From NCBI RefSeq assembly GCF_000968685.2, contig NZ_LAKD02000053.1, positions 1 to 46,040 of the forward strand: a stretch of 46,040 nucleotides of DNA. The letters run 5' to 3'. Origin of the DNA: Streptomyces antioxidans (GTDB lineage Bacteria > Actinomycetota > Actinomycetes > Streptomycetales > Streptomycetaceae). The notes beneath the pieces are model-generated. The model was not told the origin of the DNA and did not search any database. It saw only the letters and a list, made by a program, of their open reading frames with translations. Shown here in pieces: positions 38,554 to 46,040 of this stretch. Both the position numbers and the translations under genes were made by a program. The first letter of the stretch is position 1; the number at the start of each line of letters is the position of its first letter.

Positions 38554-39512
38554 GCCGGACCGTGAAGGGATCTCCGCACGCGTCCGCACCAGTGCTCGCG
38601 GCGTACCGCTACTGCGAGGCCGTGACCGGCCACCAGGCCCGCAACTTCGCCTACGGCATCAGGCTGCTGCCGACGGAGAAGCGCCATGCGATGTCGGCCC
38701 TGTACGCCTTCTCCCGCCGGATCGACGACATCGGCGACGGCCCCCTGGACCCGGAGGCCAAGCGCACCCGGCTGGCGGACACCCGCGCCCTGCTGGACCG
38801 GATGCGGGGCGGCGGCATCGAGGAGGACGACACCGACCCGGTCGCCGTCGCCCTCGCCCATGCCGCACAGCGCTTCCCGATCCCGCTGGACGCGCTGGAC
38901 GAGCTGATCGACGGCGTGCTGATGGACGTGGCCGGGCAGACCTACGAGACCTGGGACGACCTGAAGGTCTACTGCCGCTGCGTGGCGGGCGCCATCGGCC
39001 GGCTCTCGCTCGGCGTCTTCGGGACCGCCCCCGGCACCGGCCACAGCGAGGACGAGCTGGAACACGCCCCGGCCTACGCCGACACCCTCGGGCTCGCCCT
39101 GCAGCTGACCAACATCCTGCGCGACGTCCGTGAGGACGCCGCCACCGGGCGCACCTATCTGCCCGCCGACGACCTGGCCAAATTCGGCTGCACCGCCGCG
39201 TTCCGCAGCTCCACCCCTCCGCCGGACGCCGACTTCACCGGGCTGGTCCACTTCGAGGTGCGCCGGGCCAGGGCCCTGTTCGCCGAGGGCTTCCGGCTGC
39301 TGCCGCTGCTGGACCGGCGCAGCGGCGCGTGCGTGTCCGCCATGGCGGGCATCTACCGCAGACTGCTGGACCGGATCGCCAGGGATCCCGCGGCCGTCCT
39401 GCGCGGCCGCGTCTCGCTGCCCGGCCACGAGAAGGCGTATGTGGCGCTGCGGGGTCTCGCCGGTCTCGACGCCCGCGCCGTCGAGCGCCGCGGCACCGGG
39501 AGGCCGGTGTGA
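38550..39512 (+). CDS. hpnD: Presqualene diphosphate synthase HpnD
   Basis: This 320-aa protein has the same fold as HpnC. Asp-rich motifs are FSRRIDDIGDGP (about residue 54) and LTNILRDVREDAATGRTYLP (about 188-207). The opening YRYCEAVTGHQARNFAYGIR is the HpnD/phytoene-synthase pattern. In the HpnCDE pathway HpnD joins two farnesyl diphosphates to presqualene diphosphate. GTG 38550 is in the hpnC stop (GTGA); GTG 38562 is an alternative. It overlaps hpnE by 4 bp. A role in carotenoid rather than squalene synthesis is unlikely given hpnC, hpnE and shc beside it. Confidence 0.93.
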   Translation: MSRTVKGSPHASAPVLAAYRYCEAVTGHQARNFAYGIRLLPTEKRHAMSALYAFSRRIDDIGDGPLDPEAKRTRLADTRALLDRMRGGGIEEDDTDPVAVALAHAAQRFPIPLDALDELIDGVLMDVAGQTYETWDDLKVYCRCVAGAIGRLSLGVFGTAPGTGHSEDELEHAPAYADTLGLALQLTNILRDVREDAATGRTYLPADDLAKFGCTAAFRSSTPPPDADFTGLVHFEVRRARALFAEGFRLLPLLDRRSGACVSAMAGIYRRLLDRIARDPAAVLRGRVSLPGHEKAYVALRGLAGLDARAVERRGTGRPV

Positions 39513-40993
39513 CCCACTCGACCCTGGACCCGGCCCCGGCCGCCGAGCCACGCCCCGCCGGGCGCAGCGCCCTGGTGATCGGCGGCGGGCTCGCCGGTAC
39601 GACGGCCGCGCTCGCGCTGGCCGACGCCGGGCTGCGGGTCACCCTGGTCGAGGGCCGCCCCCGCCTCGGCGGCCTCGCCTTCTCCTTCCACCGCTCCTCC
39701 CCGGCGGGCGTGCTCAGCGTCGACAACGGCCAGCATGTGTATCTGCGCTGCTGCACCGCCTACCAGTGGTTCCTCGAGCGGGTCGGCGCGGCCCGACTCG
39801 CCCCGCTCCAGGGCCGGTTGGACGTCCCCGTCCTCGACGCCCGGGGGCGCGACGGGCGGCGGCTCGGACGGCTGCGCCGCACCGCCCTGCCGGTGCCGCT
39901 CCATCTGTCCGCGAGCCTGGCCACCTACCCCCATCTCTCCCTCGCCGAGCGCGCCCAGGTGGGCCGCGCCGCGCTCGCCCTGGGGCGTCTTGACCCCGAG
40001 GACCCGGCGCTTGACGGGGTGGACTTCGCCGGCTGGCTGCGCCGCCACGGCCAGTCGCCGCGCGCCGTCGAGGCGCTGTGGGACCTGGTCGGCGTGGCCA
40101 CCCTCAACGCCACCGCCGCCGACGCCTCGCTCGGCCTGGCCGCGATGGTCTTCAAGACCGGGCTGCTCTCCCGGCCCGGCGCCGCCGACATCGGCTGGGC
40201 CCGCGCCCCGCTCGGCGAGCTGCACCACACCCACGCCCAGCGCGCCCTGGACGCGGCGGGTGTGCGGACCGATCTGCGTACCCGGGTGACCGCCGTCCTC
40301 CGTACCCCCGGGGGCCGTTGGAGCATGGCCACCGCCGGGCGGCCGGGGGAGGAGCCCCGGGCCGAGGCGGACGTACTCGTGCTCGCCGTACCGCAGCGCG
40401 AGGCGCACGCCCTGCTGCCCGACGGCGCCCTGGAGGACCCCGGCCGGCTGCTGCGCATGTCCACCGCGCCCATCCTCAACCTGCATGTGATCTACGACCG
40501 CACGGTGCTGCGCCGCCCCTTCTTCGCCGCGATCGGCTCCCCCGTCCAGTGGGTCTTCGACCGTACGGACGCCTCGGGGCTCAGGGACGCGCCCGGGGCC
40601 GGGGACAGCCAGTACCTGGCGGTGTCCCAGTCCGCCGCGTACGACGACATCGACCGCCCGGTGGCCGAGCTGCGCGCCCGCTATCTGCCCGAGCTGGAGC
40701 GGCTGCTCCCGGTCGCCCGCGGGGCGCGGGTGCGCGACTTCTTCGTCACCCGGGAGCGCACCGCCACCTTCGCCCCCGTCCCCGGCGTCGGGCTCCTTCG
40801 GCCGTCCGCGCCGACCGACGCGCCCGGCCTCTACCTGGCCGGTGCGTGGACCGCCACCGGCTGGCCCGCGACCATGGAGGGCGCCGTGCGCAGCGGCCTT
40901 TCCGCCGCCCGCGCGGCCCTCACCGGCCTCGGCCGCCCGCATGTGAACCCTCTCCCCGCCGCGGGCGGGGGGACGCCCAAGGAGGCGGCATGA
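39509..40993 (+). CDS. hpnE: Hydroxysqualene dehydroxylase HpnE
   Basis: This is a 494-aa FAD-dependent amine-oxidase/phytoene-desaturase-like enzyme. The FAD motif is VIGGGLAGTTAALALADAG, followed by VEGRPRLGGLAFSFH. The C-terminal flavin segment is PGLYLAGAWTATGWPATMEG, where the family closes over the flavin. HpnE reduces hydroxysqualene to squalene in the HpnC/D/E route. GTG 39509 overlaps the hpnD stop, and the last codons overlap the prenyl synthase start (ATGA). The large alternative frames across this gene are shadows. Confidence 0.92.
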   Translation: MTHSTLDPAPAAEPRPAGRSALVIGGGLAGTTAALALADAGLRVTLVEGRPRLGGLAFSFHRSSPAGVLSVDNGQHVYLRCCTAYQWFLERVGAARLAPLQGRLDVPVLDARGRDGRRLGRLRRTALPVPLHLSASLATYPHLSLAERAQVGRAALALGRLDPEDPALDGVDFAGWLRRHGQSPRAVEALWDLVGVATLNATAADASLGLAAMVFKTGLLSRPGAADIGWARAPLGELHHTHAQRALDAAGVRTDLRTRVTAVLRTPGGRWSMATAGRPGEEPRAEADVLVLAVPQREAHALLPDGALEDPGRLLRMSTAPILNLHVIYDRTVLRRPFFAAIGSPVQWVFDRTDASGLRDAPGAGDSQYLAVSQSAAYDDIDRPVAELRARYLPELERLLPVARGARVRDFFVTRERTATFAPVPGVGLLRPSAPTDAPGLYLAGAWTATGWPATMEGAVRSGLSAARAALTGLGRPHVNPLPAAGGGTPKEAA

Positions 40994-42087
40994 GCACCAC
41001 CACCAAAAACAGAGGAGAGACCGTGACCCCGGCGACCCCAGGTGTCGACACGGCAGGCGTCATGGCGCTGCTGGAGCGCGGCCGTACGCTCGCCACGCCG
41101 GTGCTGCGCGCCGCCGTGGACCGGCTGGCCCCGCCCATGAACACCGTCGCCGCGTACCACTTCGGCTGGATCGACGCCGAGGGCAACCCGGCCGAGGGCG
41201 ACGGCGGCAAGGCCGTCCGCCCCGCGCTCGCCCTGCTGTCCGCCGAGGCGGCGGGCGCCGCCCCGGAGGCCGGGGTGCCCGGCGCGGTCGCGGTCGAGCT
41301 GGTGCACAACTTCTCGCTGCTCCACGACGACCTCATGGACGGGGACGAGCAGCGCCGCCACCGCGACACCGTCTGGAAGGTGCACGGCCCGGCCCAGGCC
41401 ATCCTGGTCGGTGACGCCCTGTTCGCGCTGGCCAACGAGATACTGCTGGAGATCGGCACCGTCGAGGCCGGACGGGCCACCCGGCGGCTCACCGCCGCCA
41501 CCCGGAAGCTGATCGACGGTCAGGCCCAGGACATCTCCTACGAGCACCGCGAGCGGGTCACCGTCGAGGAGTGCCTGGAGATGGAGGGCAACAAGACCGG
41601 CGCCCTGCTCGCCTGCGCCGCCTCCATCGGCGCCGTGCTCGGCGGCGCCGACGACCGCACCGCCGACACCCTGGAGCGCTACGGCCACCACCTGGGCCTC
41701 GCCTTCCAGGCCGTCGACGACCTGCTCGGCATCTGGGGCGACCCGGAGGCGACCGGCAAGCGGACCTGGAGCGATCTGCGCCAGCGCAAGAAGTCCCTCC
41801 CCGTGGTCGCCGCGCTCGACGCCGGCGGCCCCGACTCCGAGCGGCTGGCTCAGATCCTCGCGGCGGACGCGCACAAGCCGGAGGAGGAGTTCGCCGACTT
41901 CTCGGAGGAGGAGTTCGCCGTCCGCGCCGCGTTGATCGAGCAGGCGGGTGGCCGGGACTGGACCTCCCAGGAGGCCCGCAGACAGCATGCGACCGCCATG
42001 GCGGCGCTGGACTCGGTGGACATGCCCGCCGAGATCCGGGCCCGGTTCGTGGCGCTCGCCGACTTCGTCGTCGTACGAGAGAGATGA
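40990..42087 (+). CDS. Polyprenyl diphosphate synthase (class I, short-chain)
   Basis: This is a 365-aa all-helical prenyltransferase with the first Asp-rich motif D113-D114-L-M-D117 (LLHDDLMDGDEQRRH) and the second D243-D244 (VDDLLGIWGD). A Phe at position -5 before the first motif is compatible with a short product such as farnesyl diphosphate, the substrate needed by HpnD; geranylgeranyl diphosphate cannot be excluded. Two starts look good: ATG 40990 (AAGGAGG upstream and ATGA overlap with hpnE) and GTG 41023 (GAGGAG upstream); I chose the coupled one. The stop overlaps a 7-codon mini-ORF (42084-42104), after which a stable hairpin precedes shc. Confidence 0.92.
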   Translation: MSTTTKNRGETVTPATPGVDTAGVMALLERGRTLATPVLRAAVDRLAPPMNTVAAYHFGWIDAEGNPAEGDGGKAVRPALALLSAEAAGAAPEAGVPGAVAVELVHNFSLLHDDLMDGDEQRRHRDTVWKVHGPAQAILVGDALFALANEILLEIGTVEAGRATRRLTAATRKLIDGQAQDISYEHRERVTVEECLEMEGNKTGALLACAASIGAVLGGADDRTADTLERYGHHLGLAFQAVDDLLGIWGDPEATGKRTWSDLRQRKKSLPVVAALDAGGPDSERLAQILAADAHKPEEEFADFSEEEFAVRAALIEQAGGRDWTSQEARRQHATAMAALDSVDMPAEIRARFVALADFVVVRER

Positions 42088-42121
42088 TCGCCATGGACCG
42101 CTAGTTCGCGTTCGCAGTCGC

Positions 42122-42150
42122 CGGCCGGCACCCAGCCGGGGTGCCGGCCG
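42122..42150 (+). terminator. Stable intercistronic hairpin before shc
   Basis: CGGCCGGCACCC (42122-42133) and GGGTGCCGGCCG (42139-42150) form a perfect 12-bp stem with a 5-nt loop. It lies in the 110-bp gap between the prenyl synthase gene and shc, with no U-tract after it. It may attenuate transcription, stabilise the upstream mRNA, or be a processing site. The gap also holds the mini-ORF ATG ATC GCC ATG GAC CGC TAG (42084-42104). Confidence 0.6.
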
Positions 42151-42197
42151 ACGGAAGCCCCAAAGACGGCAGCTGAGCACACTGCAGAGGGGAAGCC

Positions 42198-44144
42198 ATG
42201 ACAGCGACACCGACCGTCCAACCCTCCGAGTCATCCGAGCCCAAGACCCTGACCGTCGCCCGTGAGGCGACGGCCCGCGCGGTGGACCACCTGCTGTCCC
42301 AACAGGACGAGCGTGGCTGGTGGAAGGGCGACCTGGAGACCAACGTCACCATGGACGCCGAGGACCTGATGCTCCGTCAGTTCCTCGGCGTCCAGGACCC
42401 CGACACCCTCGACGCCGCGGCCCGCTACCTCCGTTCCCAGCAGGCCACCGACGGCACCTGGGCCACCTTCCACGGCGGTCCGCCCGAGCTCTCCACCACC
42501 ATCGAGGCGTACGTCGCGCTGCGGCTGGCCGGCGACGAGCCCGACGCGCCCCATATGGCCGCCGCCTCCGCCTGGGTGCGCTCCCGCGGCGGGATCGCCA
42601 GCAGTCGGGTGTTCACCCGGATCTGGCTGGCCCTGTTCGGCTGGTGGCGCTGGGAGGACCTGCCCGAACTGCCACCGGAGATCATCTACTTCCCGAAGTG
42701 GCTTCCGCTCAACATCTACGACTTCGGCTGCTGGGCCCGGCAGACCATCGTGCCCCTCACCGTCGTCTCGGCCAAACGCCCCGTGCGCCCGGCCCCCTTC
42801 CCCCTCGGCGAGCTCCACACCGACCCCCGCAGACCCCATCCGCCGCGCCCGCTCGCCCCCGTTGCCTCCTGGGACGGCGCCTTCCAACGGTTGGACCGGG
42901 CGCTGCACGCCTACCACAAGGTCGCCTTCCGCCCGCTGCGCCGGGCCGCGCTGCGCTCCTGCGCCCGCTGGATCGTGGAGCGGCAGGAGAACGACGGCTG
43001 CTGGGGCGGCATCCAGCCACCCGCCGTCTACTCCGTCATCGCCCTCCATCTGCTCGGCTACGACCTCGACCACCCCGTGATGCGCGCCGGTCTGGAGTCG
43101 CTGGACCGGTTCGCGGTGTGGCGCGAGGACGGCAGCCGGATGATCGAAGCCTGTCAGTCCCCGGTCTGGGACACCTGTCTGGCCGCCATCGCGCTCGCCG
43201 ACGCCGGTCTCGCCCCGGACCACCCGGCGCTGGTCAAGGCCGCCGACTGGATGCTGACCGAGCAGATCGACCGGCCGGGCGACTGGTCGGTCCGGCGGCC
43301 CGGGCTGCCCTCCGGCGGCTGGGCGTTCGAATTCCACAACGACAATTACCCCGACATCGACGACACCGCCGAGGTCATCCTGGCGCTGCGCCGGGTCGAC
43401 CACCCCGAGCCCGAGCGGATCGAGGCGGCCGTGCGGCGCGCCATGCGCTGGACGCTGGGCATGCAGTCGAAGAACGGGGCGTGGGGCGCGTTCGACGTCG
43501 ACAACACCAGCCCGCTCCCCAACAAGCTGCCGTTCTGCGACTTCGGCGAGGTGATCGACCCGCCGTCGGCCGATGTCACCGCGCATGTGGTGGAGATGCT
43601 GGCGCACGAGGGGCGGACGTACGACGCCCGCACCCGGCGCGGCATCTCCTGGCTGCTGGCCGAGCAGGAGCCGAGCGGCGCCTGGTTCGGCCGCTGGGGC
43701 ACCAACTACGTCTACGGCACCGGCTCGGTCGTCCCCGCGCTGATCGCCGCGGGCGTCCCCGCCTCCCATCCGGCGGTCCGCCGGGCCGTCCGCTGGCTGG
43801 AGAGCGTTCAGAACGAGGACGGCGGCTGGGGCGAGGACCAGCGCTCCTACCTCGACGCCGAGTGGATGGGCCGGGGCGCCTCCACCGCCTCGCAGACGGC
43901 GTGGGCGCTGCTCGCGCTGCTGGCGGCGGGGGAGCGGGACGGCGAGGCCGTCGAGCGGGCGGTCACCTGGCTCGCCGGGACCCAGCGGCCGGACGGCTCC
44001 TGGGACGAGCCGTACTTCACCGGCACCGGATTCCCCTGGGACTTCTCCATCAACTACCACCTCTACCGGCAGGTCTTCCCGGTGACGGCACTGGGCCGGT
44101 ACATCCACGGCGAGCCCACCGGGGCGCGACCGCGGAGCGGTTGA
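42198..44144 (+). CDS. shc: Squalene-hopene cyclase
   Basis: This 648-aa class II triterpene cyclase has the acid motif DIDD (386-389) in DNYPDIDDTAEVILAL. It has several QW repeats, such as QQDERGWWKGDLETN, QENDGCWGG, QSKNGAWGAF and QNEDGGWGED, and the C-terminal FSINYHLYRQVFPVTALGRY. It protonates squalene and cyclises it to hopene/hopanol; it is a monotopic membrane enzyme. ATG 42198 follows GAGGGGAAG. It is separated from the upstream genes by a hairpin, so it may be expressed at a different level. Its TGA shares one base with the hpnG ATG. Confidence 0.97.
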   Translation: MTATPTVQPSESSEPKTLTVAREATARAVDHLLSQQDERGWWKGDLETNVTMDAEDLMLRQFLGVQDPDTLDAAARYLRSQQATDGTWATFHGGPPELSTTIEAYVALRLAGDEPDAPHMAAASAWVRSRGGIASSRVFTRIWLALFGWWRWEDLPELPPEIIYFPKWLPLNIYDFGCWARQTIVPLTVVSAKRPVRPAPFPLGELHTDPRRPHPPRPLAPVASWDGAFQRLDRALHAYHKVAFRPLRRAALRSCARWIVERQENDGCWGGIQPPAVYSVIALHLLGYDLDHPVMRAGLESLDRFAVWREDGSRMIEACQSPVWDTCLAAIALADAGLAPDHPALVKAADWMLTEQIDRPGDWSVRRPGLPSGGWAFEFHNDNYPDIDDTAEVILALRRVDHPEPERIEAAVRRAMRWTLGMQSKNGAWGAFDVDNTSPLPNKLPFCDFGEVIDPPSADVTAHVVEMLAHEGRTYDARTRRGISWLLAEQEPSGAWFGRWGTNYVYGTGSVVPALIAAGVPASHPAVRRAVRWLESVQNEDGGWGEDQRSYLDAEWMGRGASTASQTAWALLALLAAGERDGEAVERAVTWLAGTQRPDGSWDEPYFTGTGFPWDFSINYHLYRQVFPVTALGRYIHGEPTGARPRSG

Positions 44145-44884
44145 TGTCCGCCGATCCGGCCGCGGCGGCCGGAGGTGAGTCGCTGCTGATCGCCTGTGCG
44201 CTCGGCATCGAGCGGTTCGCCCTGCGCGGCGCCGGTCTCGGTGCCGCCGCCGGGGCCGTGACCGTGCTGCGCACGGGCATGGGGCCGCAGTCGGCCGAGC
44301 GCGCGGTGACCCGGGCGCTGACGGCGCGGTCGTCCGGTGGGCCCGGGGAGCCCGGGGGGCGGCGCACCGCCGTCATCGCCACCGGCTTCTGCGCCGGTCT
44401 CGCCCCCGGGATGCATCCGGGGGACATCGTTGTCGCCGACGAGACCCGCGACCGGGCGGGCCGCACTATGTGCACCGGCACCCGGATCCTCGCCGACGCC
44501 CTGTCACACCCCCTCCCCGGCGGTCCCCGCCGGGCGGTCCACACCGGCCCGGTCGTGGGCTCGGACCATGTGGTGCGCGGCGCGGAGCGGGCCGCGCTGC
44601 ACAGCACCGGTGCCATCGCGGTGGACATGGAGTCCGCCGCGACCCTGCGCACCGCCGTGGGCCACGGCGTCCGTCCGGTTGCGGCCGTCCGGGTGGTCGT
44701 GGACGCTCCTGAACATGAACTCGTCCGCATCGGCACACTACGCGGTGGAATATCGGCTTTCCGGGTTCTTCGGACCGTTCTTCCTGCTTTCTTTCACTGG
44801 CACCATTCTTCGCTGCTCCCAGGAGGTGAGCTAGATGGCCATGCCTCTCCGCCAGACCATCCGGGTCGCGACGTATCTCTTTGA
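44144..44884 (+). CDS. hpnG: Adenosylhopane nucleosidase/phosphorylase HpnG
   Basis: This 246-aa protein has the purine nucleoside phosphorylase/hydrolase fold: VTVLRTGMGPQSAERAV at the phosphate/substrate loop, ATGFCAGLAPGMHPGDIVV in the core and the family VDMESAA motif (about residue 162). In hopanoid synthesis HpnG removes adenine from adenosylhopane to give ribosylhopane or its phosphate. The start codon shares one base with the shc stop (TGATG). The last 120 bp before the hpnH start are only about 57% GC, with unusual codons such as GCT, TTT and CAT. The final 16 codons overlap hpnH in another frame, so the extreme C-terminus may not be conserved. Confidence 0.9.
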   Translation: MSADPAAAAGGESLLIACALGIERFALRGAGLGAAAGAVTVLRTGMGPQSAERAVTRALTARSSGGPGEPGGRRTAVIATGFCAGLAPGMHPGDIVVADETRDRAGRTMCTGTRILADALSHPLPGGPRRAVHTGPVVGSDHVVRGAERAALHSTGAIAVDMESAATLRTAVGHGVRPVAAVRVVVDAPEHELVRIGTLRGGISAFRVLRTVLPAFFHWHHSSLLPGGELDGHASPPDHPGRDVSL

Positions 44885-45857
44885 ACAGAAGATGATCAAG
44901 CGGCGGGACAAGTTCCCGCTGATCGTCGAGCTCGAGCCGCTGTTCGCGTGCAACCTCAAGTGCGAGGGCTGCGGGAAGATCCAGCATCCGGCCGGAGTGC
45001 TCAAGCAGCGCATGCCGGTCGCCCAGGCCGTGGGCGCGGTGCTGGAGTCGGGCGCGCCGATGGTGTCCATCGCGGGCGGCGAACCCCTGATGCACCCGCA
45101 GATCGACGAGATCGTACGGCAGCTGGTGGCGCGGAAGAAGTACGTCTTCCTCTGCACCAACGCGATGCTGTTGCGGAAGAAGATGCACCTGTTCACGCCC
45201 TCTCCGTACTTCGCCTTCGCGGTGCACATCGACGGGCTGCGGGAGCGGCACGATGAATCGGTGGCGAAGGAGGGGGTGTTCGACGAGGCGGTGGAGGCCA
45301 TCAAGGAGGCCAAGCGGCGCGGCTTCCGGGTCACCACCAATTCCACGTTCTTCAATACCGACACCCCGCAGACCGTCATTGACGTGCTCGACTTCCTCAA
45401 TGACGAACTCAAGGTGGACGAGATGATGATCTCGCCCGCCTACGCGTACGAGAAGGCGCCCGACCAGGAGCACTTCCTGGGCGTCCAGCAGACCCGGGAG
45501 CTGTTCCGCAAGGCGTTCGCCGGGGGCAACCGGCGCCGCTGGCGGCTCAACCACAGCCCGCTCTTCCTCGACTTCCTCGAGGGCAAGACGGACTTCCCGT
45601 GCACCGCGTGGGGAATTCCCAACTACTCCCTCTTCGGCTGGCAGCGCCCCTGCTATCTGATGAGCGACGGCTATGTCCCGACCTACCGCCAGCTGGTGGA
45701 GGAGACCGACTGGGACGCTTACGGCCGCGGCAAGGACCCGCGCTGCGACAACTGCATGGCCCACTGCGGCTATGAGCCCACCGCGGTCCTGGCGACCATG
45801 GGCTCCCTCAAGGAGTCGCTGCGCGCCGCGCGCGAGACCGCGGCCGGAGGCAGGTGA
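44835..45857 (+). CDS. hpnH: Adenosylhopane synthase HpnH (radical SAM)
   Basis: This 340-aa radical SAM enzyme has the [4Fe-4S] motif C39-x3-C43-x2-C46 in FACNLKCEGCGKIQHP, the glycine-rich SAM contact SIAGGEPLMHP, and a C-terminal Cys-containing segment (RCDNCMAHCGYEP). HpnH attaches the adenosyl group of SAM to the hopene side chain, the first step of C35 hopanoid extension. A near-perfect AGGAGGT lies 7 nt before ATG 44835, inside hpnG; ATG 44841 is an alternative. ispG follows after 4 bp. Confidence 0.95.
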   Translation: MAMPLRQTIRVATYLFEQKMIKRRDKFPLIVELEPLFACNLKCEGCGKIQHPAGVLKQRMPVAQAVGAVLESGAPMVSIAGGEPLMHPQIDEIVRQLVARKKYVFLCTNAMLLRKKMHLFTPSPYFAFAVHIDGLRERHDESVAKEGVFDEAVEAIKEAKRRGFRVTTNSTFFNTDTPQTVIDVLDFLNDELKVDEMMISPAYAYEKAPDQEHFLGVQQTRELFRKAFAGGNRRRWRLNHSPLFLDFLEGKTDFPCTAWGIPNYSLFGWQRPCYLMSDGYVPTYRQLVEETDWDAYGRGKDPRCDNCMAHCGYEPTAVLATMGSLKESLRAARETAAGGR

Positions 45858-45861
45858 CGTG

Positions 45862-46040
45862 ATGAGCGCAGCGGAACCTGTCGCACTCGGCCTGCCCGCC
45901 GTGCCGGGCAGGCCCCTCGCGCGGCGCCGGGTCAGCCGGAAGATCCAGGTCGGGTCGGTGGCCGTGGGTGGTGATGCGCCGATCTCGGTGCAGTCGATGA
46001 CGACGGCGGTGACGGCGGACATCGGTGCGACGTTGCAGCA
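45862..46040 (+). CDS. ispG: 4-hydroxy-3-methylbut-2-enyl diphosphate synthase IspG (partial)
   Basis: Only the first 59 codons are in the window. After an Ala/Pro-rich start, VGSVAVGGDAPISVQSMTT and DIGATLQ match the N-terminus of IspG (GcpE), the iron-sulfur enzyme of the MEP pathway that makes HMBPP. It lies 4 bp after hpnH, so it belongs to the hopanoid operon and would boost precursor supply; from memory, Streptomyces carry a second ispG elsewhere. The 3' part, including the cluster cysteines, lies outside the window. Confidence 0.9.
   Translation, partial: MSAAEPVALGLPAVPGRPLARRRVSRKIQVGSVAVGGDAPISVQSMTTAVTADIGATLQ

Noticed and set aside
38550..39512. Carotenoid phytoene synthase
   Set aside because: The fold is shared, but neighbouring hpnC, hpnE and shc make presqualene diphosphate synthase the consistent call.
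40078..42087. 669-aa frame suggesting an hpnE-prenyl synthase fusion
   Set aside because: The first 300 residues are an Arg/Pro-rich frame-shifted reading of hpnE; the real start is ATG 40990 with its own ribosome-binding site.
42320..44884. 854-aa frame running through shc into hpnG
   Set aside because: Only the portion from ATG 44144 encodes HpnG; the upstream part is an out-of-frame reading of shc, not a fusion protein.

Overview
The window is high-GC (above 70% by eye), with dense, often 4-base-overlapping genes and strong GC bias at third codon positions. Together with a teichoic-acid-type surface locus and a hopanoid operon, this points to a Streptomyces chromosome. From memory, the gene order on both sides of the central island resembles the S. 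coelicolor SCO6745-SCO6767 neighbourhood; no database was consulted. I see no tRNA, rRNA, CRISPR array, transposase or integrase.

Layout. (1) 292-10346: housekeeping and lipid-precursor genes: an ABC-F ATPase (+), Tex (-), a 46-aa LPFR-motif small protein (-), an SCO6745-like protein (-), an enoyl-CoA hydratase (-), a HATPase_c regulator (+), type I isopentenyl-diphosphate isomerase (-), a cation-diffusion-facilitator metal exporter (-) and GalE (-). (2) 10675-17976: a tightly coupled + strand operon for a surface phospho-polymer or glycolipid: a DUF5941/CDP-alcohol phosphatidyltransferase fusion that appears to start at CTG, a nucleotidyltransferase, an archaeal-type glycerol-1-phosphate dehydrogenase, a second CDP-alcohol phosphatidyltransferase lacking its last motif Asp, a GT2 glycosyltransferase and a two-gene ABC exporter. 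A strong terminator at 18022-18048 closes it.

(3) 18150-37253: an island of secondary-metabolism type and the most interesting part of the window. It carries an IclR regulator, a stand-alone LuxR-type HTH protein, a DHA2 MFS exporter, an FAD oxidoreductase, then an operon of AT-ACP (516 aa), a 2024-aa megasynthase, a KR/pseudo-DH protein (830 aa), a SnoaL-like protein, an SDR and a cytochrome P450, followed by a TetR regulator. The megasynthase begins with a FabL-like (YX6K) enoyl reductase, followed by an intact KS, a KS-like chain-length-factor domain with Cys replaced by Phe, a KR and an intact double-hotdog DH. No PfaD-type reductase, thioesterase or phosphopantetheinyl transferase gene is present. 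The set looks like a highly reducing iterative synthase of the PUFA-synthase / heterocyst-glycolipid-synthase kind, with an SDR enoyl reductase fused in place of PfaD.

(4) 37612-46040: the hopanoid operon hpnC-hpnD-hpnE-polyprenyl synthase-shc-hpnG-hpnH-ispG (the last cut by the window end). Prenyl precursors (IspG here, Idi at 7590-8201) feed farnesyl diphosphate to squalene (HpnD, HpnC, HpnE), then hopene (Shc), adenosylhopane (HpnH) and ribosylhopane (HpnG).

The island thus sits between two conserved envelope-lipid loci. The strongest candidate for an undescribed system is the fused-ER megasynthase with its AT-ACP and KR/pseudo-DH partners. Second is the glycerol-1-phosphate / dual CDP-alcohol transferase locus.
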